Shown here: positions 1 to 11,700 of the stretch, in pieces
How positions within the stretch are numbered: position 1 is the stretch's first letter
Layout of the letters: each line of letters starts with the position of its first letter
Program-made: the position numbers and the translations under genes
Source: Lepidodermella squamata
Lineage: Eukaryota > Gastrotricha
Length of the DNA stretch: 64,000 nucleotides
Assembly: GCA_047495785.1 (NCBI GenBank)
Contig: JBLDXI010000015.1
Span: forward strand, 3,100,001 to 3,164,000
Direction of reading: 5' to 3'
Notes under the pieces: model-generated
The model's database searches: none
What the model saw: the letters and a program-made list of their open reading frames with translations, nothing else
Told to the model about the DNA's origin: nothing

Positions 1-986
1 AGGATTTGCCAGGTATACCTGGGCTATTCATGGCAACCCTTTTCAGCGCGGCCCTTAGTACCATTTCTTCTGGAATCAACGGTCTAGCCGCTGTTACATG
101 TCGTGACTACGGCGTTGAAGAATGGCTAAGAAACCGCGGCCATCCCGAGGGAAGAATCACAATGATCGCTAAATTTATTTCAATCCTATACGGGGCTCTT
201 TGCATAGTACTGATTTTTGTCATTCAATACCTACCTGGTCTGCTAGACTCAGCTCTAGCCCTGTTTGGCGCCTTGGGTGGGCCATTACTCGGCATTTATT
301 GCTGCGGAATTTTCCTGCCTTGGATCAATAAATACGGCGCTTTAGCCGGGTTATTATCAGCGTTATTCCTAACAGTCTGGATGACGGTTGGCGAGAAGGC
401 GAGTCAACACATCTCGCAGGCACAACGCGGCCCGAGTTTGTCTACAATGGCCTGTGATGCTCATTTCCTTCAGACGTCCCGGGCCCATGACGCCACGCCT
501 GAAGCTGCGGCTGGGTTGTATCTTAACCACTTCATTCCAGATAGGAAGACAGATTTCGGCCGAATCTCTGGACTCGAGAATCTTTACTCGATTTCTTACC
601 TCTACCTCTCAATTGTTGGCATCAGGTTTGCGAAAAATCAGCATTCAGTATTCATAATTTTTCAATTTTTTTCTAGCGTGTCGGCCTCGGTCGGCATTGT
701 TGTTAGCGCTTTCACAGGCTGGACTCACAACGTCGAGCTTCAATCGAATTTATTCCACCCAGCCGTTGTTCGATTGGCTGAAAAATACGGCTGGAAAACG
801 TGGAAATCACCTGCCCTTGAGGCTAAAGGCACCCTGCCGTCTATTCCAAGTCAAATGGTTATGCCTGGCGATGTCAGCCAAGAGATTTCACTTGAAACTT
901 ACGATAATGGTGATAATGAAACTAAATCAAATAATATTGTGATCAAGCGGGTTAACAATAAGTCTGACGATGAATGCCGTGTGTAA
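1..986 (+). CDS. SLC5-family sodium/solute symporter, C-terminal part (5' end outside window)
   Basis: This is the C-terminal part of a plasma-membrane sodium-coupled transporter of the SLC5 family, most like the SMVT/SMCT branch that moves vitamins and monocarboxylates. The opening motif GIPGLFMATLFSAALSTISS is the conserved family segment, followed by several hydrophobic helices (IVLIFVIQYLPGLL, ALFGALGGPLLGIYCCGIF). The frame is already open at base 3, so the start lies upstream. A 51-bp stretch at 626-676 begins GTTTGCG, ends TTTTCTAG and is a multiple of three without a stop. Removing it joins two halves of one membrane helix (LSIVGIS-VSASVGIVV), so I read it as an intron. The stop is at 984-986 and AATAAA lies at 1058-1063. 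The family is well supported; the substrate is not determined. Confidence 0.85.
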   Translation, partial: DLPGIPGLFMATLFSAALSTISSGINGLAAVTCRDYGVEEWLRNRGHPEGRITMIAKFISILYGALCIVLIFVIQYLPGLLDSALALFGALGGPLLGIYCCGIFLPWINKYGALAGLLSALFLTVWMTVGEKASQHISQAQRGPSLSTMACDAHFLQTSRAHDATPEAAAGLYLNHFIPDRKTDFGRISGLENLYSISYLYLSIVGIRFAKNQHSVFIIFQFFSSVSASVGIVVSAFTGWTHNVELQSNLFHPAVVRLAEKYGWKTWKSPALEAKGTLPSIPSQMVMPGDVSQEISLETYDNGDNETKSNNIVIKRVNNKSDDECRV

Positions 987-1128
987 AATTATCAAAATAA
1001 TCTGGCCACTAGTCTGATCCTATTCAAGTTGCTTTCCTAACCCTTTAGTATTTTTTAAATAAAATTTTCAAAATTAATGGAACCTTCTGGTTTCAGCCGT
1101 ATTTTTTTATTTAATTTTTTTTTCGGCG

Positions 1129-2361
1129 CTAGTTTCCGGTGTAATTTGAAGCGTAGCGTGACGGAATGAGGCCACGCCGGCTGCCGTACTCCTCCGCATT
1201 ATTCGCCGCTTCGTTGATGGACGTTGATGATGCTGACAAGGGTTGCATTTTGTAGTCGTGATTATGCCGATTCAACAGTTGTCTGCGAATAAGGAAAGCC
1301 ACGCTGAGCGCTATCACCGCAGTGATAACCAAAGATCCGAGAATTATCAGCGTAATCGCCCACCAGGTTGAAAGCGTTGCGTGATGATGGCCCTCGTTAA
1401 CTCGGCTATCATGGCAGCAAACTAATTTTGAATTAAAAATTTTTTTAATGTAGATTTGAGATATTAATTGCGCAACGAAAAACGAGTATGAAGCTGAAAG
1501 AAAAATGAGCAAACTATTTATTAAGCTGGCAACGATCTCGTTTCAGTGTGCTCTCATAGGATTCATTGATCAAACGAGAACAGACAATTAATTCATTTAT
1601 CATTAATTAATTTTAATTATCAATTAATTTTTAATTAATTATTATTGATTTCTCAAATTCAAAATAATTTTATAATTAATTTTATCAATTTGCTATGTTG
1701 CAATTTTCGAAATTTCGCTGCTCTAATGTCACTGTAGGAGAAATTGTTGATATTAATATTTTACTCTTATATCTTTGCTCTATTGTCGTTGCGCACTTCT
1801 TGTTTATGCAAAATCAATATTGCCTCGAATGATTATGAAGAATGATTATTAGAAAATTTAAAACTTACAATGGCCCTTTTCGCATGATATTTGACATTGC
1901 GACAGCCTTCGATGCCAATCTCGAGCCGAACAAGGTCCGTAAACTCCAGGCGATACAAGTGTCTCTTCTTTATTAGTTAAGAACACATATTCTCGCCCTG
2001 AATTGACTTTAGAAATGACCGAATCGCAAAATTTCGGCCCATTTTGGTCTTCGCAGGTCAGGGTCGAGGTTTGGCTGTATCTGCAATCGCCGCAGGCTAG
2101 ATCGCCACTGCAGAAGCCGACCTGAAACGACCAGTTTCCGGCTGAACCAGCAGCTGAGTTGGCGATGAAAATTCCCAGATGAACGTCGAGCCCGTTTTCA
2201 AAGGCTTGCAACAGATCTTGACATGTTACAGCGGCTTCACATGAGATGCTGTGAGACTCATTTTCGAATGATGCCACCGAGAGATTCACCGTTAAAAATG
2301 TTAGCGCGATGATTGAAATTAACCAAGTTGCTGTCATCAAAACTTTCCCACAGAATCGCAT
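1129..2361 (-). CDS. Cysteine-rich single-pass type I membrane protein, two exons
   Basis: The family is not recognised. Exon 1 (2361-1869) encodes a signal peptide and an ectodomain of about 140 residues with many cysteines. It ends at a clean GTAAGT donor in phase 1. Exon 2 (1421-1129) follows an acceptor ending AATTAG and stays in frame. It begins FCCHDS and then carries one membrane helix (WWAITLIILGSLVITAVIAL), an RR stop-transfer and a polar tail of about 50 residues. The joined product is 261 residues. The intron (1422-1868, about 447 bp, AT-rich) is far longer than the window's usual 50-60 bp. The topology suggests a small receptor or adhesion protein, but no function can be assigned. 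Confidence 0.6.
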
Positions 2362-3302
2362 TTGTGACTTATAAGGGGTTGTTTAAACATTGAGCGGGAT
2401 TATTATTATTATTATTCGTCATTATTAAGGTGGAAATATTGAGTGGATTTCTTATCTTATCGCCATTGTTCAGATAACAAAACCAGATCGTGGGCTTTTA
2501 AACGAAAAATCGCTGTAATTAATCCCTTTATGCGATGAGTTAGAAACAAAATTAATTAGCTTGCTAGAAGATCAGATGAAAAGATGAGATGATATAGAAA
2601 AATGTACGCCTATAACGAAAATTCTGATCCTAACTTGTTTCATCGGATTTTTCCTTAATCGTACAAGTCATGCGAAACGTTGCACATTGCGGATACTCCA
2701 TTCATGTTCCCAATTACGGGCCCCTATGAAAATTTATCATCACGTAGCCCGATTTCGTCACTTTACTTCGAAATTCTGGTAATTTAAAATTCGACGGAAA
2801 ATTGTCAATTTTGCCGCCGATTTCTTTGATCTGGGGTTAGCAAAGTTCAGGAGAGGCTCCCATCAAGGGTTGCAAGCACAGTCCGACGCAGCAGTATTCA
2901 GTATTCATCTCATGTAAAAGGATTAGTAGTCAAATTATTTATAGGTCATGAATTCGTCAATTGAGTAAAAAGTCAAACTCACATTAATCTTACTAAACGC
3001 CATTTTGCTATTGCTTTTGTACGTGAGATTGTGCAAAACTTGAATTTCACTCATTGCCCTCGAATAAAAGGCTGTTATTATTTATCGCCATGAATATTAT
3101 AGTACGCGTGCATGGGTAAATAAGGCGAAATTAAGGTGGATGCAGGTCGCTAAGCAAACAAATGAATAAAATGTGTCAGTTGATAAAAACTTGAACTGAA
3201 GTCAGGATGACGCTACATCGTCAAATACGGCATAACAAGTTCCTCTGAAGCTACTTGAAAAAACGACACGTTTGTTTAAACATAGGTCAATTTTTGCCTC
3301 TA
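2362..3302. other. Intergenic region
   Basis: This is 0.9 kb between the divergent cysteine-rich membrane protein (-) and the MAM-astacin gene (+), so it should hold both promoters. An ATT microsatellite lies near its left end. I see no open frame with domain content and no RNA gene. Confidence 0.5.
2399..2416. repeat. ATT trinucleotide microsatellite
   Basis: Six consecutive ATT units lie about 40 bp upstream of the start codon of the minus-strand membrane protein gene. It is a simple sequence repeat with no evident function. Confidence 0.8.
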
Positions 3303-6300
3303 ATGAGGACAAATATTATATCATCTTCGATTTCCACCCTAGAAATGGTTATTTTGATTTTTCTATTGAGTAATCTCTTCATCTCGACATCAGCCCAACC
3401 TCGTCAGATTGCTAGCATTAAGGCGATTGAATGCCAATTCGCAACTTACTTTTGCGGCTGGACTTTCTTGCCTGATGCTTCGAGAAACTCATCTCAGTCA
3501 CTGACGTGGTTGATCACCAAAGGCGGGCCGAAAAGTCAATTTAAAACATTTGCAGCAACTCACCTCATCGGCGATCCTTCTACAAGTGGGCGATCTTTCA
3601 GGACTGATACGGATGAAAAGCTAAAAGCCGCCTTAATCAGCCCACTCATTCCAGAAATCGATAGTCGAAGGCCGCGGTCAATGTGCTTTTCACTCATGTA
3701 TCAAGTCAGTGAAGACTCATCGTTATCGATTCATAAGACAATCGATGGCAACGAAACTCTGGATGATGAAGCGTTTCTCTATTCAAGCGATAACAATACC
3801 ATCGGACGATGGCTTAAGGTTCAGATAACAATTCGAGCCGCCCACGCTTTCCGACTTAAAATCGAAGCGGTGAGTCGGGTGGTTGATGGGGCTGTGAAAG
3901 TTGCGGCGGCCAAGTTATGGCTCGGTCACTGCCTACAGACTAACAATGACGTTTTCAAGCCACTGGAACCGATGACGAAATCGCGAGGTGCTGCGTCGAT
4001 GTGGAAGTTCGCCCTCTGGCCGAATGCAACTGTGCCGTATGAAATTGAGCCGGGTTCGAATTTCAGCGAAACTGCGCACCCTGCTCTGGCGCAGGCCATC
4101 GCCCAGGTCATGGCATTGACCTGCGTGAAATTCGTACCACGCTCTAATGAGGATGATTTTTTGATGTTCAAGCACGTTGAGGGCGAACTTTGCCGCTCAA
4201 CGGTTGGTTACCTGAGTGGGCAGCAGGACGCTGAGTTGGGTGATAAGTGCTTGAGAAACCTTGGAGAAATGATGGTGAGCTGAGACCAATTGAAGAGATA
4301 CTTGTTCATTTTGCAAATTTTCAGCATTTAGTCATGCATGTCCTCGGCTTCAGTCACGAGCATCAACGAGTCGATCGAGATGAGTTCATCAAAATAGATT
4401 ACACGAATGTTCAGGTTGAAGAATATTATCATCTTTCATCTTAACTTATTGATATTTGTCGATGACAGAAAAAAGGAGCCAACCAGTTGGCTATCGAAGC
4501 CAATGTTTTGATGCGGAAGGGTGCTTACGACTATGCCTCAGTTACCCACTTTCGGCCATATGCTTTGGCTATCGACAGAACGAAACCAACTATCATGGCG
4601 GTTCGAGACACTCCTCAGGCAAGGCTGATGGGCCAACGTTATGGTTTGTCTTATGGCGACATTGCTGCAATCAAGTTCGTTGATTTGGCATAGGATTGTT
4701 GACAATTTTCCTCATTTTATTAACATTTCTAGCCACGCCTATGATTGCCCCATCGATTTCATGCCTGGTAGTTTTCATTCAACAATCTCTTGCTTGTTAA
4801 TCTTCTAACCATTTGTTCTACAGTATGTGCACCCGCTTGTCAAAATGGTGGATCATGTCAGGGACCGAATTTCTGTTCCTGCCCGACCGGATTCACAGGC
4901 CAAGCTTGTCAACTGAAATTGCAAATGGCCATAACGACCGATGAACCGCTGCCGTGCCGGAACGGTGGGACCTATGTCTCATCGAATGCCTGCTTGTGTG
5001 CGGAAGGTTGGACAGGATTGAAGTGTGGTAGGTGTTGAAGTTGACCAGAATAATCTAATAATCCACCTTGAATTCTTTCTAGAAACACCCGTTTGCGTAT
5101 TTCCATGTCAAAACGGAGGCTATTGCTTTGCGCCTGGAGTATGCACATGCCGTAAGTTACTAGTTACTCGGCATTCATTACTAAAACTTTAATATCGCCA
5201 TTTTTCAGCTCCTGACTTTATGGGTCCTGCCTGTGAGATGCGAAATTCCATAGCTCGATCTAACTGCTCAAGACACACTGATTGTAATGCTCACAACGGC
5301 GGGGGGTTCTGTACGAAAGCTGGCAAGTGTTTGTGCACCGAAAACTGGTTTGGCGCCCGATGCAACGAACCAATCTGCCCGGGTGGCTGTGGCGAAAATT
5401 CTGAATGCACTGCCCCAGGGGTGTGCTCTTGCAGTAAGCTTTTGCCCCGCTTTGTATCTCTACTCTACAATATTTGCTTCTTTTTTTCCAGAGCCGGGTT
5501 TTGCAGGGCCAGACTGTTTCCTGCCGCCATCAACTTGTCCAGGAGGTTGCGGAGTGAATGGGTAACTTTGGTTATGCATGAATGAACAACTTGACAATGT
5601 TTGGTTTTATAGAGATTGCATTGGGCCTGGGGTTTGCCGATGTAAGCATGGATGGTCGGGACTTGGTTGCTCAATTCCTAGTCACTTCTGTACACCTCGT
5701 AAGTCCGACTTCAGTTTTGGAAATCTCGAAATATGTTCACATTTCTGTCAAGGATGCATCCATGGTCAATGTACTGGAATGGTGAGTTGAAGCCTGGATC
5801 ATAATTGGGATCATAGGTGTCACTTTAATTCCTTTCTTTCAGAACGAATGTACGTGCGACCCTGGTTACACTGGAATTGCGTGTGAACAAGTGGCTTATT
5901 CACCATTCGGCATCGGCAGTCCTTGTCAATTTTCAGCCCAGTGCAACGTCAACAATTCCCAGTAGGCTTGTTTCAAACATGTATCACTTTTACTTACCTT
6001 TCATTTCCCGCCGTTATTTAGCTGTGACCTGATTTCACTGCAATGCAAAAGCGGCATATGTTTGTGCAATCCTGGCTACGTGCTCGTCAATGGCCGGTGC
6101 TTGTTGTCGCGGAGTCTCGACGAGCCGTGCGACTTGCGCGAGACCACGTGCATCGACAACACGTTCTGTACAAACGACGGTCGATGCGCGTGTCGCGAGG
6201 GCTTCAAAAGAGGCCCCCTTAACAAGTGCATCAGCCCAGCGGCTACGAAACGGTACGGCGACCCTTGTGTGTCACCTAATGAGTGCTATCACGACCTCAC

Positions 6301-6926
6301 TTGCTCAAGGGGTGAGTAAAGACATTTATAATGACACTTGACTGTAATTTCTTCTAGAATCAGGGGTGTGCACTTGTCCTGGGGGCACTGTTCGGCAATC
6401 AGATTACACATGCAGATCGGTTCAATATGGAGATGGCTGTCGAACTGAGTTGGATTGCAGCCTCCTTGACCGGTAAGTATCCAGTTACCGACTTGTACGG
6501 TAGTGAGTTCAAAACTCGTTTTCAGAGCGATGTGTTCCAATGGTGTTTGTCAGTGCCAACCAGAGTATGACAAAGTCCAATATACAGCGGAGAATAACGA
6601 ACCGAAGTGGACCTGCGTTCGCATGGGCTCTGAAGCGTTAAGGAAGAACATGTCGTGCCCCTTCTCGCGCATTGATGTATGCGATCGTGAATTTGCTTGC
6701 ATTCAATGTCGCGAATCAACCGAAGGCCCTCGATGCTTGCGACCTGATACTCAGCTACCCGCTCCGGTAAGATTTTTCATAAGTATCTTCATTCTTTTTC
6801 AAATGTCTATTATTGTTAAGGCCGTCAACTCGAACCTACCGATATTATCGTCTGGCCCTAGACTACATTTTTCAATGCAACACTTACTGACTTCTTTCGC
6901 TTTGGTTTTAGAATGGATGGCGCTGA
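3303..6926 (+). CDS. Secreted MAM-astacin-EGF protein, probable pseudoprotease, 15 exons
   Basis: I join 15 exons (3303-4274, 4325-4414, 4469-4674, 4733-4767, 4824-5027, 5083-5151, 5209-5433, 5492-5561, 5613-5698, 5753-5781, 5843-5961, 6022-6311, 6358-6472, 6526-6766, 6912-6926) into a 921-residue protein. The order is: signal peptide; a MAM-like domain (CQFATYFCGW to LWLGHC); an astacin M12A domain; then six or more EGF-like modules (CQNGGSC, CPGGCG, CNPGYV). The zinc helix reads HLVMHVLGFSHEH across the exon 1/2 junction. The three metal histidines are kept, but the catalytic Glu of HExxH is Leu. The Met-turn reads SVTHF instead of SVMHY. Family knowledge says this should abolish proteolysis. 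The last intron (145 bp) is long; reading through it instead gives a hydrophobic tail ending at 6931. AATAAA is at 6992-6997. Confidence 0.75.
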
Positions 6927-7193
6927 AATGATAGCTGCGTAGCTTCTTATTTTTTTGTAATTTATAGAAAAGGAAAATGCCGCTTCAAGATAATAAAAGC
7001 GCTAAAATCCGGTAATTCTGTGTCAAGTCGTGGGCGTCTGTGCGTCACGTATCACATTCGTTCGCAATGCAATTTTATCGCTATAAATTGTGACAATGAC
7101 AACAAGATAAGATAGTGGTTTTAAGGTTATTTTCAACCTGAAATTGCGACCTAGTTCTTACCATTTCGTCCAATATTGGAGGCAACCCTATCT

Positions 7194-8204
7194 ATGTCGT
7201 TCAGGGCCTTAATGCGGTATACACTGGTTGTATTGTTCGCCCTGGTTGTAGCAGCTCGGAATGCCAGCATATCTGAAGTCAGGAAAACGACCCTAGAAGA
7301 TCACTGCATAATTCCCAGTGGTAGAATTTCTGACCAGATTCTTCTGCCGTGGATATCACGCGACAGTCAGGCCGCGTGCTCCCACTGTTGTCACGGCAAT
7401 GATGCTCTTGAACTTCTCGATCAATATGGCCGGACTCCTTTAATGGAAGCAGCGAGAACTGGTAATATTGACCTAGCTAGGAACCTTATCAGTCAAGGTG
7501 CTGATATCAACGCTCAACGTCAATCAGATCAATTTACAGCGCTCATTTTTGCGGCTATAAATGGTCATCACGCAATTGTGGAATTGTTACTAAGAAGGGG
7601 TGCTGTAGTGTCTTCTAAAACTCGAGAGGGTAACACTGCACTAACTATAGCAGCAAAAATGGGTCGCAAAAAGTGTGTACAGTTATTGCTGGAATTCGGA
7701 GCTGAAGTCGGCGAACAGGATAATGATGGCCATAACTCTCTGATGTTTGCTGCATTTGGCTGCCATTCGAGTGTGGTTAAATTGCTGCTTGAAAACTCCG
7801 CTAATCCCGACGTAAGGCTGCATAATGGCCGGACAGCTTTAATAATCGCGGCTGGAATAGATTGCAGCGAAGTAGTTCATTTACTGCTTGAATACGGCGC
7901 AGAAGTCGACGCGAAAGGTAGGGATGGCTATACGGCTTTGATCTGGGCAGCGATGCATGGTTATCGAGAAGCAGCTGGTATGCTACTCAACCATGGCGCT
8001 GATGTGAATGCGAGAACTGCTGGTGGAAACACTGCCCTGTTATCTGCGGCCATGTATGGCCATAAAGCTGTGGTCAAAATGTTGTTAAGGCGTGGGGCTG
8101 ATGCTACCTTGCGAAACAAAGCTGGTTATACCGCGCTGCAAGTGTCGCAAGATCAGGAGGTTGCCATTATTTTGAAGAAATTTCTCACGAAATCGAAACC
8201 TTAA
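7194..8204 (+). CDS. Signal-peptide-bearing ankyrin-repeat protein, intronless
   Basis: This is a 336-residue protein. The first ATG in the frame (7194) opens a hydrophobic N-terminal segment (LVVLFALVVAA) that looks like a signal peptide or anchor. After a short cysteine-containing stretch (CSHCC) come about seven ankyrin repeats with regular consensus (GRTPLMEAARTGNIDLARNL; GNTALTIAAKMGRKKCVQLL; GYTALIWAAMHGYREAAGML). There is no other domain and no second membrane helix. Most ankyrin proteins are cytosolic, so entry into the secretory pathway is odd. The alternative is that the N-terminal helix is a membrane anchor with the repeats facing the cytosol. It lies just upstream of the TIR-ankyrin gene on the same strand, which may reflect shared ancestry or linked immune roles (inference). 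Confidence 0.7.
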   Translation: MSFRALMRYTLVVLFALVVAARNASISEVRKTTLEDHCIIPSGRISDQILLPWISRDSQAACSHCCHGNDALELLDQYGRTPLMEAARTGNIDLARNLISQGADINAQRQSDQFTALIFAAINGHHAIVELLLRRGAVVSSKTREGNTALTIAAKMGRKKCVQLLLEFGAEVGEQDNDGHNSLMFAAFGCHSSVVKLLLENSANPDVRLHNGRTALIIAAGIDCSEVVHLLLEYGAEVDAKGRDGYTALIWAAMHGYREAAGMLLNHGADVNARTAGGNTALLSAAMYGHKAVVKMLLRRGADATLRNKAGYTALQVSQDQEVAIILKKFLTKSKP

Positions 8205-8713
8205 TCATGGAACTGGTCTGTTTGATCAATCCCGGTGTGTATTGTTATCTCAAGGCGAAACTCAAAAATATCTTTAAAGGTGCTGGACACTTATACAGTA
8301 TGCACTCATTGGAGTGAAAAATTAGGCTTTGAACCAAAGTGAAAATTATTTTTCTTCGTTATGCTGCGAACAAAGAGCTTTATTTCAATAAGTCTCCTCT
8401 CATTATTCTTCACGGCAATAAACTTCAAGGAATACTTTGCATCGGTTGTAGTTGTCCTAATGTATTACACTTCGCGGGGTAACCATGGCCGGAAACGTAC
8501 TGTAAGATCTTACATTTTAGCGCGAATGAATATTAATGGATACGAATCGAGCTTTCGCCGAGTTGGTAATCGATCTCCTTACCCACTCAGCTCAATTCTA
8601 CCAGGGCAAAAACAAATAAACACGGTACGAATATAGGTCAACCACCCTCTTGCGCTTCATGTACGTAATTTTACTTCGCTGCGATGATGGCTTGAGTAGA
8701 CCAACGCCCTTCT
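8205..8713. other. Intergenic region between two ankyrin genes
   Basis: This is about 0.5 kb between the secreted ankyrin gene and the first ATG of the TIR-ankyrin gene. Open frames here (for example 8361-8636) show no domain, have no supported splice to the next gene and look like chance. It presumably holds the TIR gene's promoter. Confidence 0.45.
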
Positions 8714-11700
8714 ATGGAAAACCTCGATTCCCAAGAGTCGATAAAATTTGGTACTATATAAATCCTCAGTTGTGTGACTTTTTGGTAAAAGTTATTTCTT
8801 TTCAGCGGACAGACAGCTTCGTATTTTTATTAGCTGCACATGGAGTCACAGGAAGAAAGAAGTCGAAGAAATCGCAGATAAGTTGGAGAGACAAACTAAT
8901 GGTAAAATACGATTTTCCTTGTTCAATGAATAACGATAATAAACTCATTTTTTAGCATCCGGCAAACTCATATTTGACGTATGGCGTGATCAGAAGCGGT
9001 TAGCTGATCATCTATATGTTGAATTAGCAGATGTAATTTCTTGAAATATTCAAAATTCGCTTTACGAAATATATTCCTTCTAGACCATTCTAACCGGTGA
9101 CGTTTTTCTAGCATTCGTGGATGACGAATATCAGCACAATAGCGAAATTAGCAAAGGTGAACTTTTGTACGCCATCGAACTCAAGAAGCGGGTCGTTATT
9201 GCCAAGTTAGCTAAGCTATCTCCTGGGTGGCTTGAGGCGATCAAGCGAGACGTTGCCTGGATCGATTACCCACAAGCCTGTCCGTCTCAAGATATTTACG
9301 TGAAAATCGTTGAAGAAATCGTCAAATTTTACATGCCGAAATCACCGACTCGGGGACCCAAGTTGAATATTTCATTTTATAAAATCAGGAAAAATATAAT
9401 ACCTTTCCCACAGAGAAAAAGCCAATCCTGTATTATCGAACCATTTGGGTGCGAAGAAAAACGATAAACCCGTCACTGATAGACTGAAAGCGGCGTTGAA
9501 TTTGCTTCGATTCCGAGTTCGATCATGTATCTATGGTTTCTTATTATTTCAACGTGGGGATCTGGTCAGACTTCAGGATCTAGCGTGTATGTGGGGAATG
9601 GAAAGCGTAGAAGAGGTCTTTCAACTCATAAGATCTTGCAACATCAGCGTCGATTGCATTAAGCTGGATCAGTCAAAAAGCTGTGCTGTTCTTGACGATG
9701 TTTTCTATGACGCGGCAATAAGTTCTGCTTGCGATGACTGGAAATTACCGAGCAGTCCCCACGTTATGGAAGAAATCTGCTGTAAAATCGCCAAGGGTGC
9801 CTCAAAAATGCCATCGACTCGTCCTTCAAAAGTCGGCGAGTCTAGTTACGAGGAAATCATGCTCTTCCTGGCATTGCGAAAACGGAGACGACAGGTTATA
9901 AACCGTGCAATATCTGGCCTCAATGCTAGAAGCCTCGCTGACATTTGCTGTTCGAAATCGAAGTCTCCCGACGAATTCGACATGACATTTTTGCACCTTC
10001 TTTACCACACCGTATGGAACGACGATGTGAAACATCATCCCAACAATACTTCAATCGGATGCATGCATTCCTATCACATGATAGAGAAAATATTGCTGAA
10101 ACTGAAGAGAGGCGGGGTGAATTTCGCGAGCTGCTTTGACGGCGTCAATCTTCTGACTGAACCAAGCAGCGACGGCGGATCGTTTTTGGGCGATGTCCTT
10201 TCTGATGCTGACATTGATGCATATCGATGGGATAGAGAACCTCTGCTGAGACTCTTATCGCCATGGAAGCATTCTTACCAAGAACAAAGATGGAAAGAAA
10301 TGCTGCTCAACGATAGTCAAACGTCGCTGAGTATTATCATGGCGATAGGAGGTGAGTCGGGGCCCTCTTTAGACGAAAGTTTCTTCGAGCGTGGCGCAGA
10401 GGCTAAAAGTGCTGCTCTTCTAGCTGCTGCTCGGACTGGCAACAAGGCGCAATTTGTTCGGCTTCATGACAAATTCGAACCAGACTGCGACCCGATGACT
10501 TTTCTCAACGAATCCGATCAAACTTGTCTCCATCTAGCAGCAGCCAATGGTCACATCGAAATAGCAGAGTTTATCATTAATCGACACTCTAACAGACTAG
10601 AATCAGCCTTGAACTCAACCGATCGTGATGGGAGAAACCCAGTGATGCTCGCTGCTCATAATGGCCACTTGGAATTGGTGAAACTTCTAGCATCTAAAAC
10701 GAGCAACAAAAGTTTGAAGGCTAAGGACAAAAACGGTCACACTGCGCTCGCATTAGCTGTCATGCACGGCTACTTTGGAATTGTTGAATTTTTGTTTAAC
10801 GAATATAGCCACGCGTTGAATCTGATCGACAATCAGAATTTATCGGTTTTATGCCTTTCGGCCGCTGCTGGCTATCAAGATGTGTTCGAGTTCGTCTATC
10901 GAAAGAAAAAGGCAACTTTGGGCGCTGGAGAAATCGCAACCGCTTTGTCCCTATCAGCAGAACATGGCTACATGGGTATCGTTAAATTCCTAATTGAAAG
11001 ACATCCTGAGATTGCGGAGGCAGTTAACGAAGAAGATCGGACCGCGCTTATGGCTGCCGCACAACGAGGACGTCTCGAGATTGTTCAATACCTGGCAGAT
11101 CAGTGGGAGGAGGGTCTGAAATTGAAAGACTGTAACGGCGACACTGCTTTGATGCATGCAGCTGCGAAAGGCCATGTTGAAACAGTTAGAATCCTCTGCC
11201 TCAAATTTGTCTTCGCGATTCACTGGCACAATGCCAATTACCAGCGCCCTCTCTCAGTCGCAGCGGAAAATGGTCATATCGATGCAGTTAGATTTCTTTT
11301 CGAGATATACCCCGAGGCTTCAAAGTTTTTTGATGCCCAAGGTCATTCACCTCTAACGTCTGCAGTTGCTAACGGTCACCTTAATGTAGCGGAATATTTG
11401 TTTAAAGCTCAACCAGCGACACTAAAAGCTCTTGACCCATTAAGGAGGAACGCTTTGCATCTTGCAGCTCTCGGGGGTGAGATCGAAGTAGTCAAATTCG
11501 TAAGCGAAAACATTGACGAAACCATGCGAAACGCGGTTGATATCGACGGCCGTTCTCCTGTTATGCTGGCAGCCTTGAATGGCCACACTGAGGTGGTCGA
11601 GTACCTGTTCAGACCCGAAAAGGCTCGCCAAATCGATCGGGAGGGGCAGAATGGTTTTATGCTTGCATCGATCGGTGGCAGTGTCGATGTTTTGAAATGC

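Noticed and set aside
1561-1700. AT-rich repeat block as a possible origin or mobile element
   Set aside because: It lies within the predicted intron of the membrane protein gene and consists of simple TAATT-type sequence without terminal repeats.
8361-8636. Possible small membrane protein of 91 codons
   Set aside because: There is no domain and no splice link to the TIR gene, whose first exon is well supported at 8714.
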